Positions 50,023 to 58,660 of a stretch of 64,000 nucleotides of DNA are shown piece after piece. The notes beneath the pieces are model-generated. The model was not told where the DNA came from. It did not search any database and saw only the letters and a program-made list of their open reading frames with translations. This stretch comes from Reyranella aquatilis (lineage in GTDB: Bacteria > Pseudomonadota > Alphaproteobacteria > Reyranellales > Reyranellaceae): contig NZ_JAJISD010000004.1 in the NCBI RefSeq assembly GCF_020880995.1, forward strand, positions 372,001 to 436,000. The letters are read 5' to 3'. The position numbers and the translations under genes were made by a program. Positions within the stretch are counted from its first letter, which is position 1; the number at the start of each line of letters is the position of its first letter.

Positions 50023-50580
50023 ATGAAGCTCGACATTGTTGCGATCGCTCCGCCCGACTTCGACGTCGATGTGACGCTGGCCTATGCGACGGACGCAAAT
50101 CTAACGGGACGGCCGGTGTACCGAAACGCCGAATGCTGGCTGCATCGCGAGGCTGCCGAGAAGCTCGCCGCGGCGATCGAACTCGCGCGGCCGCTGGGCT
50201 ATCGCCTGCGGATCTTCGATGCGCTGCGGCCGGTCGAGGCGCAATGGGCCCTGTGGAACGTCAATCCCGATCCCGAGTTCATCGCCGATCCCCGTCGCGG
50301 CTCGCCGCATTCGCGCGGCGTGGCGGTCGATCTCAGCCTGCTCGACGGCGAGGGGCGCGAACTCGACATGGGCACCGGCTTCGACGCCTTCACGCCGCTG
50401 TCCCATCACGGGCGGACCGACATTCCGGTCGAGGCGCAGCGCAACCGCCTGCTGCTCATGGGTTTGATGACGTCCGCCGGGTGGGACTTCTACCGCAACG
50501 AATGGTGGCACTATCAGCTGTTCGACGCCCGGCGCTATCCGCTCGTCTCGGACGCAGACCTGCCGCGTCCGATGATGTGA
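50023..50580 (+). CDS. D-alanyl-D-alanine dipeptidase (VanX/DdpX type)
   Basis: A 185-residue zinc dipeptidase. Zinc ligands and catalysis are in SPHSRGVAVDLSL (SxHxxGxxxD, His near residue 97, Asp near 104) and NEWWHYQLF (Glu and His near 160). It cleaves D-Ala-D-Ala; in non-resistant bacteria it recycles peptidoglycan fragments. No signal peptide, so it is cytosolic. ATG 50023 lies close to an upstream AGGAGA. It is divergent from tsaB and converges with the Bax-like gene. Confidence 0.92.
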   Translation: MKLDIVAIAPPDFDVDVTLAYATDANLTGRPVYRNAECWLHREAAEKLAAAIELARPLGYRLRIFDALRPVEAQWALWNVNPDPEFIADPRRGSPHSRGVAVDLSLLDGEGRELDMGTGFDAFTPLSHHGRTDIPVEAQRNRLLLMGLMTSAGWDFYRNEWWHYQLFDARRYPLVSDADLPRPMM

Positions 50581-50602
50581 CCGATGTTGGTGACGGGGCG
50601 CC

Positions 50603-51712
50603 TCAGAAGCCCGAGAGCCGCGCCTTGTCGAAATCGCGCAGATCGTTCTCGCGCATGATCTGGCGGACGAACTGCACATACTCCTGGCCGCGCTCCGAAT
50701 AACGAAGCAGCGAACCGATCAGCCGGAAGCCGTCCGGAGCCTCGCCGCGCGCGCGCATCGCGGCGCGCTCGTTGCGGAAGCCGGCATAGGCGGGATGGGT
50801 GTTGAGGTTCGTGATGTAGGCTTCGGTCGATTCGCCGACGTCGGCGAAAGGCTGCGGCATGCCGGCGCCGGGTTTCCACGGCACGGAGACGCTGTGGCGC
50901 CCGACCGCCTGGATCTGGCCGTACAGGGCGTTGCCGGTGCGCGCGGCGAAGGAGGTGCCCCAGCCGGACTCGACGCCCCCCTGGGCGATCGCCATCGACG
51001 GCGGAACGATGTCGACGCGACGGACCAGCTCGTCGATCTTGTCGGCCGAGGTGTCGTATCGATCGGCGAGATCGTCGAGCCAGATGCGCTCGATGGCCGT
51101 CAGCATCTGCGGCGTCGAATAGAGCTTGTCGCGCAGGTAGAGGAGCTGCTCGCGGTCGGCCAGCACGCGCTGGTTGACCTCGAGGATCACCGGCAGCAGC
51201 GCGGTGATGAACAGCATCTTGCGCGCGTTGCCGTCCTTGTTGCCGAGGTCGGCCGGCACGCGATCGACCTTGTAGGGCGGCACCGCTTCACCCTGACGGA
51301 TATCGGTGAGCGTGTAGGAGACGTCGCGGAAGAAGCCGGCGAGCTCGTCGGCGGTGCGCGGGCTGATCGCGCGCACCTGGACCTGGCGGCGAACGGCGTT
51401 GCCCGGGGCGGCGAAGCGGCCGTGGGCCCCCGAACCGTCGCGCGGCGAGCGGTTGACGACGTCGTCGGGCTCGCTCACCTCGTGCCGCACGAACATGAGG
51501 GCGGCCGGCTCGGCATCCATGACGAGAAGCGACGGCTGCTCCGCCTCATGGGCGTAGGCGCTGCCGACGCCGACGAAAGACAGATAGGGCGCTACGTCCA
51601 TCGACGGGAGCGGTTTGTAGAAGGCGACACCCGTCGCCAGGACTGCCGCCCATGCGGCCGGAAAAGCATATTGGCGCCCGCGCTCGATCGCGGGCCGTAG
51701 GGTCAACTGCAT
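50603..51712 (-). CDS. Glucosaminidase domain protein (Bax-like)
   Basis: A 369-residue envelope protein. N-terminal hydrophobic segment (YAFPAAWAAVLATGVAFY) is a signal anchor. C-terminal glucosaminidase domain (about residues 225-350): VPPSMAIAQGGVESGWGTSFAARTGNALYGQIQ with the catalytic Glu in VESGWG, and YSERGQEYVQFVRQIMRENDL at the end. It cleaves peptidoglycan glycan strands. ATG 51712 is used since the upstream residues in frame are not signal-like. The middle region (DVSYTLTDIRQGEAVPPYKVDRVP) is shared with Bax relatives. No partner is adjacent. Confidence 0.88.
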   Translation of the reverse strand: MQLTLRPAIERGRQYAFPAAWAAVLATGVAFYKPLPSMDVAPYLSFVGVGSAYAHEAEQPSLLVMDAEPAALMFVRHEVSEPDDVVNRSPRDGSGAHGRFAAPGNAVRRQVQVRAISPRTADELAGFFRDVSYTLTDIRQGEAVPPYKVDRVPADLGNKDGNARKMLFITALLPVILEVNQRVLADREQLLYLRDKLYSTPQMLTAIERIWLDDLADRYDTSADKIDELVRRVDIVPPSMAIAQGGVESGWGTSFAARTGNALYGQIQAVGRHSVSVPWKPGAGMPQPFADVGESTEAYITNLNTHPAYAGFRNERAAMRARGEAPDGFRLIGSLLRYSERGQEYVQFVRQIMRENDLRDFDKARLSGF

Positions 51713-51814
51713 GCCACACTCTTCAATTCGTTTTGCTCGCACGAACGGCCGGTCGCGCGGCCCCGGGGGAGCCGCGAACGCCATCACAACGCGTACGCTC
51801 TGAGCTGAAGCGGC

Positions 51815-52363
51815 CTACTGGGCCGCCTGGACTTCAACCACTTCCGGCACGTAGTGCTTCAGAAGGTTCTCGATCCCCATCTTCAGCGTGGCCGTCGAAC
51901 TCGGGCACCCCGAGCAGGACCCCTGCATGTGCAGGTAGACGATGCCATCGCGGAAGTCGTGAAACACGATATCGCCGCCGTCCTGGGCCACGGCGGGCCG
52001 GACGCGGGTGTCGAGGAGTTCCTTGATCTGGGCGACGACTTCATCGTCGTCCGCCGCAGCGGCCGCGGCCGCCTCTCCGTCGACGATCACGGGATCGCCC
52101 GACGTGTAGTGCTCCATGATGCCGCCGAGGATCGAAGGCTTCATGATCTGCCAGTCCCGGTCGGCCGTCTTGGTGACGGTCACGAAATCGGACCCGAAGA
52201 ACACGCGCTCTACGCCCTCGATCGCGAACAGCCTCTTGGCAAGCGGCGACGGCGTGGCGGCCTCTACGTTGGCGAAGTCCGCAGTCCCCTTCTCCATGAC
52301 CACGCGGCCGGGGAGAAACTTGAGGGTCGACGGATTGGGCGTCTGCTCGGTCTGGATAAACAA
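51815..52363 (-). CDS. nfuA: NfuA/NifU C-terminal domain Fe-S scaffold protein
   Basis: A 182-residue protein: N-terminal Nfu_N domain (LFIQTEQTPNPSTLKFLPGRVV, AKRLFAIEGVERVFFGSDFVTVTK) and C-terminal NifU domain with the cluster-binding motif GSCSGCPSS. It carries 4Fe-4S clusters to target enzymes. The start is TTG 52363: the family begins exactly at FIQTE, and GGAGG sits five bases upstream. Longer readings from an ATG at 52408 add unrelated residues. A very AT-rich segment 130 bases upstream probably contains the promoter. Confidence 0.95.
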   Translation of the reverse strand: MFIQTEQTPNPSTLKFLPGRVVMEKGTADFANVEAATPSPLAKRLFAIEGVERVFFGSDFVTVTKTADRDWQIMKPSILGGIMEHYTSGDPVIVDGEAAAAAAADDDEVVAQIKELLDTRVRPAVAQDGGDIVFHDFRDGIVYLHMQGSCSGCPSSTATLKMGIENLLKHYVPEVVEVQAAQ

Positions 52364-52655
52364 ACCTACCTCCGGTTCGAACGCTTCGCGGGAGACCCCG
52401 CTCGGCATCGCTCAGGCTGGGGATCAGGACGTCTCCATCCCCACTCGATGCCCTCGGACGTAGGAACCACGGGCAGGTCGATCAAGTTGATTCTGAATCG
52501 CCATTGTATAAATATTATGGAATAATTTGAAATTATATAAATTTATCAATTACTTAACGTGTATTTCTCGAAATGTAACCTTTGTCACCGGTTTCGACAC
52601 AAAGAAGGATTCCGCGCGGATCGCCGCATCGCGCCGGCAAAACTTCCTGCACGCC
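52364..52655. other. 292 bp gap between nfuA and usp genes with AT-rich island
   Basis: From 52488 to 52580 the sequence is about three-quarters A/T (for example AAATTTGAAATTATATAAATT-like runs), in strong contrast to the roughly 68% GC around. The rest is ordinary. No frame or RNA gene is convincing. It likely holds the nfuA promoter. Confidence 0.6.
52369..52373 (-). promoter_or_regulatory. Strong Shine-Dalgarno of nfuA
   Basis: GGAGG on the minus strand, five bases before the TTG at 52363. It decides the TTG start. Confidence 0.8.
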
Positions 52656-53138
52656 TCACGAAATCGCATCGATCTCGGCGTCGGTCAGGGCACCCGGCAC
52701 GATCGTCAGCGGGATGCGAAGCTGCGCACCGGACTTGCCGGTGAAGGCCGTCACCAGAGGCCCCGGCCCGTCGCCGCTCGAGGCGCTGCCCAGCACCAGG
52801 ACCGAGATCGATCGGTCCTCGACGAGCAGCTTCGAGAGTTCGTCGCGGCTCTTGCCCTCGCGAATGTAGATCGACGGCGGCTGGCCGGTCAGCGACACCG
52901 CCACGTCGGCGTGGCGGGCCACCACTTCCTCGGCCTGCTGCCGGGCCTCCTCGCGCATCAGCTCCACCACGGAGCCCCATTGCTGGCCCTCCGGTGGATC
53001 CATCACGTAGAGCATGGCCACCCGGCCGCCCGTGCGCTTGGCGCGGCGGCAGGCGTAGCGCAGGGCGTTGCGCATCTCCGGGCTCTCGTCGACCACGACC
53101 AGGAAGACACGTTCGTCGGACTTCGGTTGAACGCTCAT
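52656..53138 (-). CDS. Universal stress protein (UspA family)
   Basis: A 160-residue UspA-fold protein. N-terminal strand VFLVVVDESPEMRNALRYACRRAKRTGGRVAMLYVM, the C-terminal nucleotide-binding region VLVLGSASSGDGPGPLVTAFTGKSG followed by the typical LRIPLTIVPG end. The G-2x-G-9x-G-S/T ATP pattern is approximate here. Members are induced by starvation and other stress. Its start is 18 bases from the TIGR02186 gene stop on the same strand, so it may be the last gene of the DUF2333-TauE-TIGR02186 run. Confidence 0.88.
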   Translation of the reverse strand: MSVQPKSDERVFLVVVDESPEMRNALRYACRRAKRTGGRVAMLYVMDPPEGQQWGSVVELMREEARQQAEEVVARHADVAVSLTGQPPSIYIREGKSRDELSKLLVEDRSISVLVLGSASSGDGPGPLVTAFTGKSGAQLRIPLTIVPGALTDAEIDAIS

Positions 53139-53156
53139 CGAACCGCTCCCCCTCTC

Positions 53157-54014
53157 CTAGAGACGCCGCATGACGGAGCCGCCGATCCAGCCGACCAGCA
53201 GGGCCATCAGGATGGCGCCGAGCCCGTACAAGGTTCCGTCGTGACTGGCCCATCCGGCAAGCTGGGCGCTGAAGCCGACCTTGCCGACGGGCAGCGGCCG
53301 CGACACCGCCGCGACGATCTTGCCCTCGCGCAGCAGATAGACCCGGACCTCGTAGACGCCCTCCGGCAGGCGCGACGGAAACGGCAGATCGACGCGGAAG
53401 AGACGGCCGGCCTGTACCGTGACCTGGCCGATGGCCGCGGGATAAAGGCCCTCGCGCCGCTTGACCTCGACGAGGCCGGCGCGAAAGCGCGCAAGGTCGG
53501 CGGCATCCCGCGGCGTCGCCGGCTTGACGCTCGCCAGGCGATCCTCGAGCGAGAGGATCTCGCCGCCGGCGCTGCGCGCCAGCAGGCGCTGCAGCGGCTG
53601 GCTGGCGGCGATCGCGTAGTAGGCCGGCACGTCGTCGAACGACTGCCGTCCCGTATTGAGCCAGATGCCGAGGAACCGCTGCTTGCGCATGACCGTCTCG
53701 CGCGCGGCCGGCCCCGCCACCACGACCACGATCTCGCCGGGCGGGTCGAACATGCCGAACATCAGGATGCTCTCGCCCTGGAAGGCCGAGGTGATCGACA
53801 CGCGGGCCAGCGAAAGATCGACGATCAGGTCGGGGGTCGTTGGTTCGGTCGGCACCGAAGGCGGAGCCATCGCGTCGGGCGGCCCGCCGATGGTGGGCGC
53901 CGGGCGGGTGGCCGGGGCCGGCTCGACCCGGGGGCTCTGGGCCAGGGCGCCGGCCGCGCTCACGAAGAGCGAAAGGGCGACGCCAAGCGCGGCCAGCGTG
54001 CCGGCCCGTCTCAC
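53157..54014 (-). CDS. TIGR02186-family membrane-anchored protein
   Basis: A 285-residue protein with a signal peptide (VRRAGTLAALGVALSLFVSAAGALA) and a C-terminal transmembrane helix (LYGLGAILMALLVGWIGGSVMRRL). The main part (LIVDLSLARVSITSAFQGESILMFGMFDPPGEIVVVVAGPAARETVMRKQRFLGIWLN) is typical of TIGR02186, a conserved alphaproteobacterial family of unknown function that usually accompanies a TauE exporter, as here. GTG 54014 overlaps the TauE stop (GTGA). A role as accessory to the exporter is inferred. Confidence 0.88.
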   Translation of the reverse strand: MRRAGTLAALGVALSLFVSAAGALAQSPRVEPAPATRPAPTIGGPPDAMAPPSVPTEPTTPDLIVDLSLARVSITSAFQGESILMFGMFDPPGEIVVVVAGPAARETVMRKQRFLGIWLNTGRQSFDDVPAYYAIAASQPLQRLLARSAGGEILSLEDRLASVKPATPRDAADLARFRAGLVEVKRREGLYPAAIGQVTVQAGRLFRVDLPFPSRLPEGVYEVRVYLLREGKIVAAVSRPLPVGKVGFSAQLAGWASHDGTLYGLGAILMALLVGWIGGSVMRRL

Positions 54015-54937
54015 CGCAGCACCTCTCGGCTGCCCAGCGAATAGAGCGAGCTCGGCGTGCGCAACAGCTCCGTCAGCAATTCCGCCGCCACCGCCAGGAT
54101 CAGGATCGACATCAGGGCCCGCAGCGCCAGGCCGGGCAGCTTGGCCGCGATTCGCGCGCCGATCGGCGCCCCGACGACGCCGCCCAGGATGAGCAGCAGC
54201 GCCAGCACGACGTCGACCGTGCCGTTGGTCGCGGCCTGCAGGAAGGTGACGTTGGCCGCCACGAACAGGATCTGGAAGTTCGAGGTCCCGATCACCACCG
54301 CGGTCGGCATGCCGAGCAGGTAGATCATCGCCGGCACCAGCACGAAGCCACCGCCGACGCCCAGGATCGCCGACAGGATGCCGATGAGGAAGCCCAGCCC
54401 GAGCGGAAGCAGGGCGCTGATATAGAGCTTCGACTTGTAGAAGCGCAGCTTCAGCGGCAGCCGGTGCACCATATAGTGGGTATGCAGCTTGCCGCGCGGT
54501 GCCTCGGGATTGCGACGCCGCCGGAAATAGCTGCGCAGGCTCTCGAACAGCATCAGCAGGCCGATCGTGGAGAGCATCACGACGTAGAGCACGGCGATCA
54601 CGAAATCGATCTGGCCGATCCGCTTCAGGTAGGTGAACAGCCAGACGCCGCCCGAAGAGCCCAGCATGCCGCCCGCCAGCAGCACGAGCCCCATGCGCAG
54701 GTCGACATTGCCGCGCCGCCACTGGACCTGCAGCGAGGAGATCGAGTTGGCCACCACCTGGTTGGCCTGGCTGGCGACCGCGACCGCCGGCGGGATGCCG
54801 ACGAAGATCAGCAGGGGCGTGGCGAGGAACCCGCCGCCCACGCCGAACATGCCCGACAGCAGTCCCGCCGCGGCGCCGAGGCCCAGCAGCAGGAACACGT
54901 TCATCGAAAGCTCGGCGATGGGGAGGTAGATCTCCAC
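54011..54937 (-). CDS. TauE/SafE family exporter, second copy
   Basis: A 308-residue exporter with about nine hydrophobic segments and the two family repeats LLSGMFGVGGGFLATPLLIFVGIPPAVAVASQ and GILSAILGVGGGFVLVPAMIYLLGMPTAVVIGTSN. A charged cytoplasmic loop (RSYFRRRRNPEAPRGK) divides the halves. GTG 54937 is favoured because the residues EIYLPIAELS between it and the next ATG (54904) are conserved in this subgroup. It is coupled to the TIGR02186 gene; the substrate is probably an inorganic or organic sulfur anion. Confidence 0.92.
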   Translation of the reverse strand: MEIYLPIAELSMNVFLLLGLGAAAGLLSGMFGVGGGFLATPLLIFVGIPPAVAVASQANQVVANSISSLQVQWRRGNVDLRMGLVLLAGGMLGSSGGVWLFTYLKRIGQIDFVIAVLYVVMLSTIGLLMLFESLRSYFRRRRNPEAPRGKLHTHYMVHRLPLKLRFYKSKLYISALLPLGLGFLIGILSAILGVGGGFVLVPAMIYLLGMPTAVVIGTSNFQILFVAANVTFLQAATNGTVDVVLALLLILGGVVGAPIGARIAAKLPGLALRALMSILILAVAAELLTELLRTPSSLYSLGSREVLR

Positions 54938-54945
54938 GCCGCAGC

Positions 54946-55992
54946 CTACTTCAGCAGGATGTTGGTGATCTCGCGCAGTTGCGTGCGGGCCCGCAGCAGG
55001 TAGAAGCCCTGCGCGAGCAGGTGATTGGGAATGAGCAGCGCATCGGGATAGCCGTTCCAGACGACCCACGGGTCGAGCTGCGCGGCGATGCGGAAGGTCT
55101 CGACCGTGCCGTTCCAGGCATTCGTGAGCTCGCGGTCGCGGATCACGTTCTGGAAATCGGAACCGAGGTCTCGCAGCAGCAGGTAATAGACGTAGAGGCG
55201 GCCCTTGTTGAAATAGAAGATGTCGTCGCACCGTGCGTCGAACAGGTCGCCGGCCTTCTCGATGACGTGCTGGTCGATCGCCGCCGAGTCCGAGCCGAGG
55301 TCGTTGGCGATACGGTCGAGCAGCGCCTGGAGATTGTCCGCCCGGCGCTCGAATACCGCCTGGCCGCTGCCCAGCCGCTTGTTGTAGGCCATCAGCCTGT
55401 CGCGGCCGGCGCGATACTTCTGCGCCGAGGTCGTCGAGGGCAGGAGCGAGACGCTCGGCTGCCACAGCCAGATGTTGGGCTGCTCGTTCAGGAAGCCGCG
55501 GGCCTGCTCGAGGTCGCGATCGGTCTGGCTGGAGCCGCGCGTCCGGCCGAGCTGGTCCATCAGTTCCGTGCTGAACCGGCCGAGCGCCGACATGATGCCG
55601 CGCTGGAAGTTCGGCATGTTGTCGAGAAGGCCCGACGGCATGAAGAACGGCATCATCGGCGTCCAGGTGTGGACGTCGACCTCCCGGGTGACGAGATCGG
55701 CCGCCGTGGCCACCGCCTTGCTTTCGCCAGGTGCAACGCCGCGCGCCGCGAACTGCGGATCGTCGTCGATGTCCTCGGTCACCAGCGCGCCGACCGGATA
55801 GTAGAGAACGATCAGAAGCAGGGCGATCCGCCAGGTCCACTTCCAGGCCGTGCGCCCGCCTGACGATGGGGCGCCTGACGATGCCAGGGAAGTCGATCGA
55901 CCCGGCCGCCATGCCCGCACGCTGTCCCAGCGCCGCCGCCACCAGGAAGGCGACGACGATGAAGGCGCGCTGTAGTCCGGTTCGAATGTCAT
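54946..55992 (-). CDS. DUF2333 family membrane protein
   Basis: A 348-residue protein with one transmembrane helix (WTWRIALLLIVLYYPVGALVTEDIDDDPQF) and a large periplasmic helical domain. Family features: REVDVHTWTPMMPFFMPSGLLDNMPNFQRGIMSALGRFSTELMDQLGRTRGSSQTD, LNEQPNIWLWQPSVSLLPSTTSAQKYRAGRDRL and FFNKGRLYVYYLLLRDLG-like region. Function unestablished. It lies nine bases before the TauE start; the three genes DUF2333-TauE-TIGR02186 appear to be a unit. It is divergent from the esterase gene. Confidence 0.88.
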   Translation of the reverse strand: MTFEPDYSAPSSSSPSWWRRRWDSVRAWRPGRSTSLASSGAPSSGGRTAWKWTWRIALLLIVLYYPVGALVTEDIDDDPQFAARGVAPGESKAVATAADLVTREVDVHTWTPMMPFFMPSGLLDNMPNFQRGIMSALGRFSTELMDQLGRTRGSSQTDRDLEQARGFLNEQPNIWLWQPSVSLLPSTTSAQKYRAGRDRLMAYNKRLGSGQAVFERRADNLQALLDRIANDLGSDSAAIDQHVIEKAGDLFDARCDDIFYFNKGRLYVYYLLLRDLGSDFQNVIRDRELTNAWNGTVETFRIAAQLDPWVVWNGYPDALLIPNHLLAQGFYLLRARTQLREITNILLK

Positions 55993-56076
55993 GGCACATC
56001 TTACCATTCGCCTCGTGACGAAACAGGGGCGGCGCCTGCTAGAGTGCGGCAAATGTTTTGAATGGAGTGGGTGGAA

Positions 56077-57030
56077 ATGGCTCTCGATCCGGAATCCCAG
56101 CGTCTCATCGACCTGATGGCGGCGGCGAATCGTCCGGCCTGGAACACGCTGAGCCCGCAAGCCGCCCGCGATCTCTATCTTTCGCTGCGCCCCGGTGCGC
56201 AGGGCCCGCGTCCCGCTCACGTCACCGTGGTCGATCGCACGATCCCGGGCCCGGCCGGCAACCTGCCCGTCCGGATCTATCGGCCCACGGCGGCCGCTGC
56301 GGACGCCAAGCTTCCTGCACTGGTCTACGCGCACGGTGGCGGCTGGGTGTTCGGCAATCTCGACAGCCACGACGTGCTCTGCGCGCAGCTCGCGATCGAA
56401 GCCGGTATCGCGGTGTTCCATGTCGACTATCGGCTGGCGCCCGAGGCACGCTTTCCCGGCGCCTTCGATGACGTCGTGGCGGCGCTCAAGTGGGTCGCAG
56501 CCAATGGCGAAACGGTCGGCATCGACCCCACGCGCTTGGCGATCGGCGGCGACAGCGCCGGCGGCAACCTGGCCGCCGCCGCGTCGATCTGGGCGCGCGA
56601 CCATGGCGGGCCGAAGCTCCTCATGCAGTTGCTCGCCTATCCCGTGACCGACGCGGTCGCCCGCACCGAGTCCTACCGTCGCTACGAGGACGGCTACGGG
56701 CTGAACGCCGTCACGATGGAATGGTTCTTCGACCACTACACGCCCGACAAGGCCAGCCGCGGCGACTGGCGGGTCTCGCCGCTGCGCGCGGCATCGCTCG
56801 CCGGCCTGCCGCCGGCGCTGGTCGTGACGGCGGGCTACGATCCGCTGCGCGACGAGGGCCGCGCCTATGCCTGGCGGCTGCACCAGGAAGGCACGCAGGC
56901 GGACCTGGTCGAGTTCGGCGGCATGCTGCACGGCTTCCTGAGTTCGCCGATGCTGCTGCACGGCGCCCGTCGCGGCACGACGCTCTGCGCCGCGGCCCTG
57001 CGCGAAGCCCTGGTCCTGCGCACGCAGTGA
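56077..57030 (+). CDS. Alpha/beta hydrolase, HSL-family esterase
   Basis: A 317-residue esterase of the hormone-sensitive-lipase family: HGGGWVFGN (oxyanion hole) near residue 89, nucleophile elbow GGDSAGGNLAA near residue 160, acid Asp in VVTAGYDPLRDEG and His in GGMLHGFLSS. ATG 56077 (MALDPESQRLIDLMAAANRP) is the usual family start; an ATG 15 bases upstream is also in frame. Its stop overlaps the MFS gene start (GTGA). It probably cleaves a short or medium ester brought in or exported by the MFS protein. Confidence 0.93.
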   Translation: MALDPESQRLIDLMAAANRPAWNTLSPQAARDLYLSLRPGAQGPRPAHVTVVDRTIPGPAGNLPVRIYRPTAAAADAKLPALVYAHGGGWVFGNLDSHDVLCAQLAIEAGIAVFHVDYRLAPEARFPGAFDDVVAALKWVAANGETVGIDPTRLAIGGDSAGGNLAAAASIWARDHGGPKLLMQLLAYPVTDAVARTESYRRYEDGYGLNAVTMEWFFDHYTPDKASRGDWRVSPLRAASLAGLPPALVVTAGYDPLRDEGRAYAWRLHQEGTQADLVEFGGMLHGFLSSPMLLHGARRGTTLCAAALREALVLRTQ

Positions 57031-58151
57031 GCACGGCCGCTCCGGGCCGCGCCAAGCCCGTCGGCATGGCGCTGCCGGGCCTCGTGATCGCCGTCTGCAT
57101 GATCGGCGACACGCTGCTCTATGCCGTGTTGCCGCTCTACCACCAGGAGTTCGGTCTCTCGCTGGCGATGGTCGGCGTGCTGCTGTCGCTCAATCGCTGG
57201 ATCCGTCTCGTTGCCAATTCCGGCGTTGCCCATTTCGGCGAGCGGATCGGCCCGCACGCGCTGATGATCGCCGCTGCGCTGGGCTCGGCCCTGTCGACGA
57301 CGATCTACGGGCTGATCGAGAATCCGACGGCACAGATCCTGGCGCGTGTGCTCTGGGGCATATCCTATGCCTCGCTCAATCTCTCGACCCTGGCTTATGC
57401 CGTCAGCGACCGCACGAATGCCGGCAAGCGCGTGGGCGCGAGCCGCGCGGCGATCGGCCTGGTCCAGGCCCTGTCGCTGGTGGGCGGCGCCTGGATCGTG
57501 CTCGAGCTGGGCGCCCGCCCGGTGTTCCTGATCTTCGGCGCCGTGACGCTGATCGCGCTGGGCGCGGCGATCGTCCTGCCGCGCCTGCCGGCGGAGCCGG
57601 CGGCAAAGAAGGGCTTCCGGCTGCCGGTGCCGCACCGGCTGGAGGTCTGGGGCTTCGTGATGGGCTTCGCCGGCGACGGCGTCTTCCTGCTGACGCTTGC
57701 CTTCCTGATGAAGGACTCGATCACCTCCGTGGCCCCGGTGATGGCGACGGCGCTGTTGCTGGCCCTGCGCTGGCTGGTCGAGGTCTCGACCGGACCGATC
57801 GGTGGCTGGATCGGCGACCGCTTCGGCGCCCGGCGGATCGCCATCGCCAACGCCGCCCTGCTGGTCTCGGGCTTCGTGCTGATCGCGCTGGACCACGAGC
57901 TGCTGGGCGCGCTGATGATCGTGACCACCCGCGGCATGTTCAACACGCTGATCCCGGTGCTGGTGATCGAGCGCGGCCACGGCACCGTGCTGTCCAGCCA
58001 GGCGAGCTATTCGACCTGGCGCGACTTCGGCGCCGCCGTCGGACCGCTGACGGCGCCGTGGCTGTTCCTCAACGTCCCGCAGGTCCCGCTCTATGCCGCG
58101 CTGGCGCTGGTGCTGGGAGTCAGCGCGTACTTCTGCCTCGTACGACGGTGA
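57027..58151 (+). CDS. MFS transporter
   Basis: A 374-residue permease with 12 predicted helices. Features: GLVIAVCMIGDTLLYAVLPLYHQEFGLSLAMVGVLLSLNRWIRLVANSG (helix 1-2 and the loop), VLWGISYASLNLSTLAYAVSDRT, GPIGGWIGDRFGARRIAIANAALLVSGFVLIA (family loop 2-3 equivalent). The GTG start overlaps the esterase stop. Substrate unknown. A MarR-type regulator follows at 58214, probably controlling the esterase-MFS pair. Confidence 0.9.
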   Translation: MSTAAPGRAKPVGMALPGLVIAVCMIGDTLLYAVLPLYHQEFGLSLAMVGVLLSLNRWIRLVANSGVAHFGERIGPHALMIAAALGSALSTTIYGLIENPTAQILARVLWGISYASLNLSTLAYAVSDRTNAGKRVGASRAAIGLVQALSLVGGAWIVLELGARPVFLIFGAVTLIALGAAIVLPRLPAEPAAKKGFRLPVPHRLEVWGFVMGFAGDGVFLLTLAFLMKDSITSVAPVMATALLLALRWLVEVSTGPIGGWIGDRFGARRIAIANAALLVSGFVLIALDHELLGALMIVTTRGMFNTLIPVLVIERGHGTVLSSQASYSTWRDFGAAVGPLTAPWLFLNVPQVPLYAALALVLGVSAYFCLVRR

Positions 58152-58160
58152 CGAACGGAC

Positions 58161-58212
58161 ATATCGATTCCGATATACTTGCAATCGGAAATACTTCGGC
58201 CCATATAGGGCC
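58161..58212. promoter_or_regulatory. Two palindromes upstream of the marR gene
   Basis: ATATCG-ATTC-CGATAT at 58161-58176 and GGCCC-ATATA-GGGCC at 58198-58212, the second ending just before the MarR ATG. Either could be the MarR operator. Confidence 0.55.
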
Positions 58213-58213
58213 G

Positions 58214-58660
58214 ATGAATACCCCATCCTTTTCCGCGACCGTGAACCTGCTCCGCGCCGCCGCGCGCCTCGAGGAGCGCTTCGCCGGCGAACTCGGCTCC
58301 GTCCACGGGCTCGCCCTCAAGGAAGTGCTGCTATTGATGCACCTCGACCGGGCGCCGCTCCGGCGGCTGAGCCGCGTCGACCTCGCCAAGCGGCTGCATG
58401 TCAGCCCCTCGACTGTGACACGCATGACAAATCCGCTGGAGAAGCTGGGCTGCGTCGGCCGCGAGGCCGATCCGCGCGACGCCCGCCTCGCCTATGTCGT
58501 GCTCACGGAGACCGGCCAGAAGCGGGTCGGCGAGGCGCGGGCGACGCTGGAGCGCCTGGCGGCCGACCTGTTCCGCGACCGCTGGCCCCGGTCGGAAATC
58601 GCCACCCTCGCCGATCTGCTCGGCCGCCTGACCGCCGGCCAGCCGGGAGACCTCGCATGA
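58214..58660 (+). CDS. MarR-family transcriptional regulator
   Basis: A 148-residue winged-helix MarR regulator: LALKEVLLLMHLDRAPLRRLSRVDLAKRLHVSPSTVTRMTNPLEKLGCVGREADPRDARLAYVVLTETGQKRV, with the wing DPRDARLAYVVLT. ATG 58214 follows a palindromic region. The stop overlaps the kinase-like gene (ATGA). Likely to respond to a small phenolic or drug-like compound and to control the upstream MFS-esterase pair and itself. Confidence 0.92.
   Translation: MNTPSFSATVNLLRAAARLEERFAGELGSVHGLALKEVLLLMHLDRAPLRRLSRVDLAKRLHVSPSTVTRMTNPLEKLGCVGREADPRDARLAYVVLTETGQKRVGEARATLERLAADLFRDRWPRSEIATLADLLGRLTAGQPGDLA

Noticed and set aside
52368-52385. GGTTCGAAC resembling a tRNA T-arm
   Set aside because: The flanking bases cannot form a T-stem and no acceptor or anticodon stems are present; it overlaps the nfuA ribosome site region.
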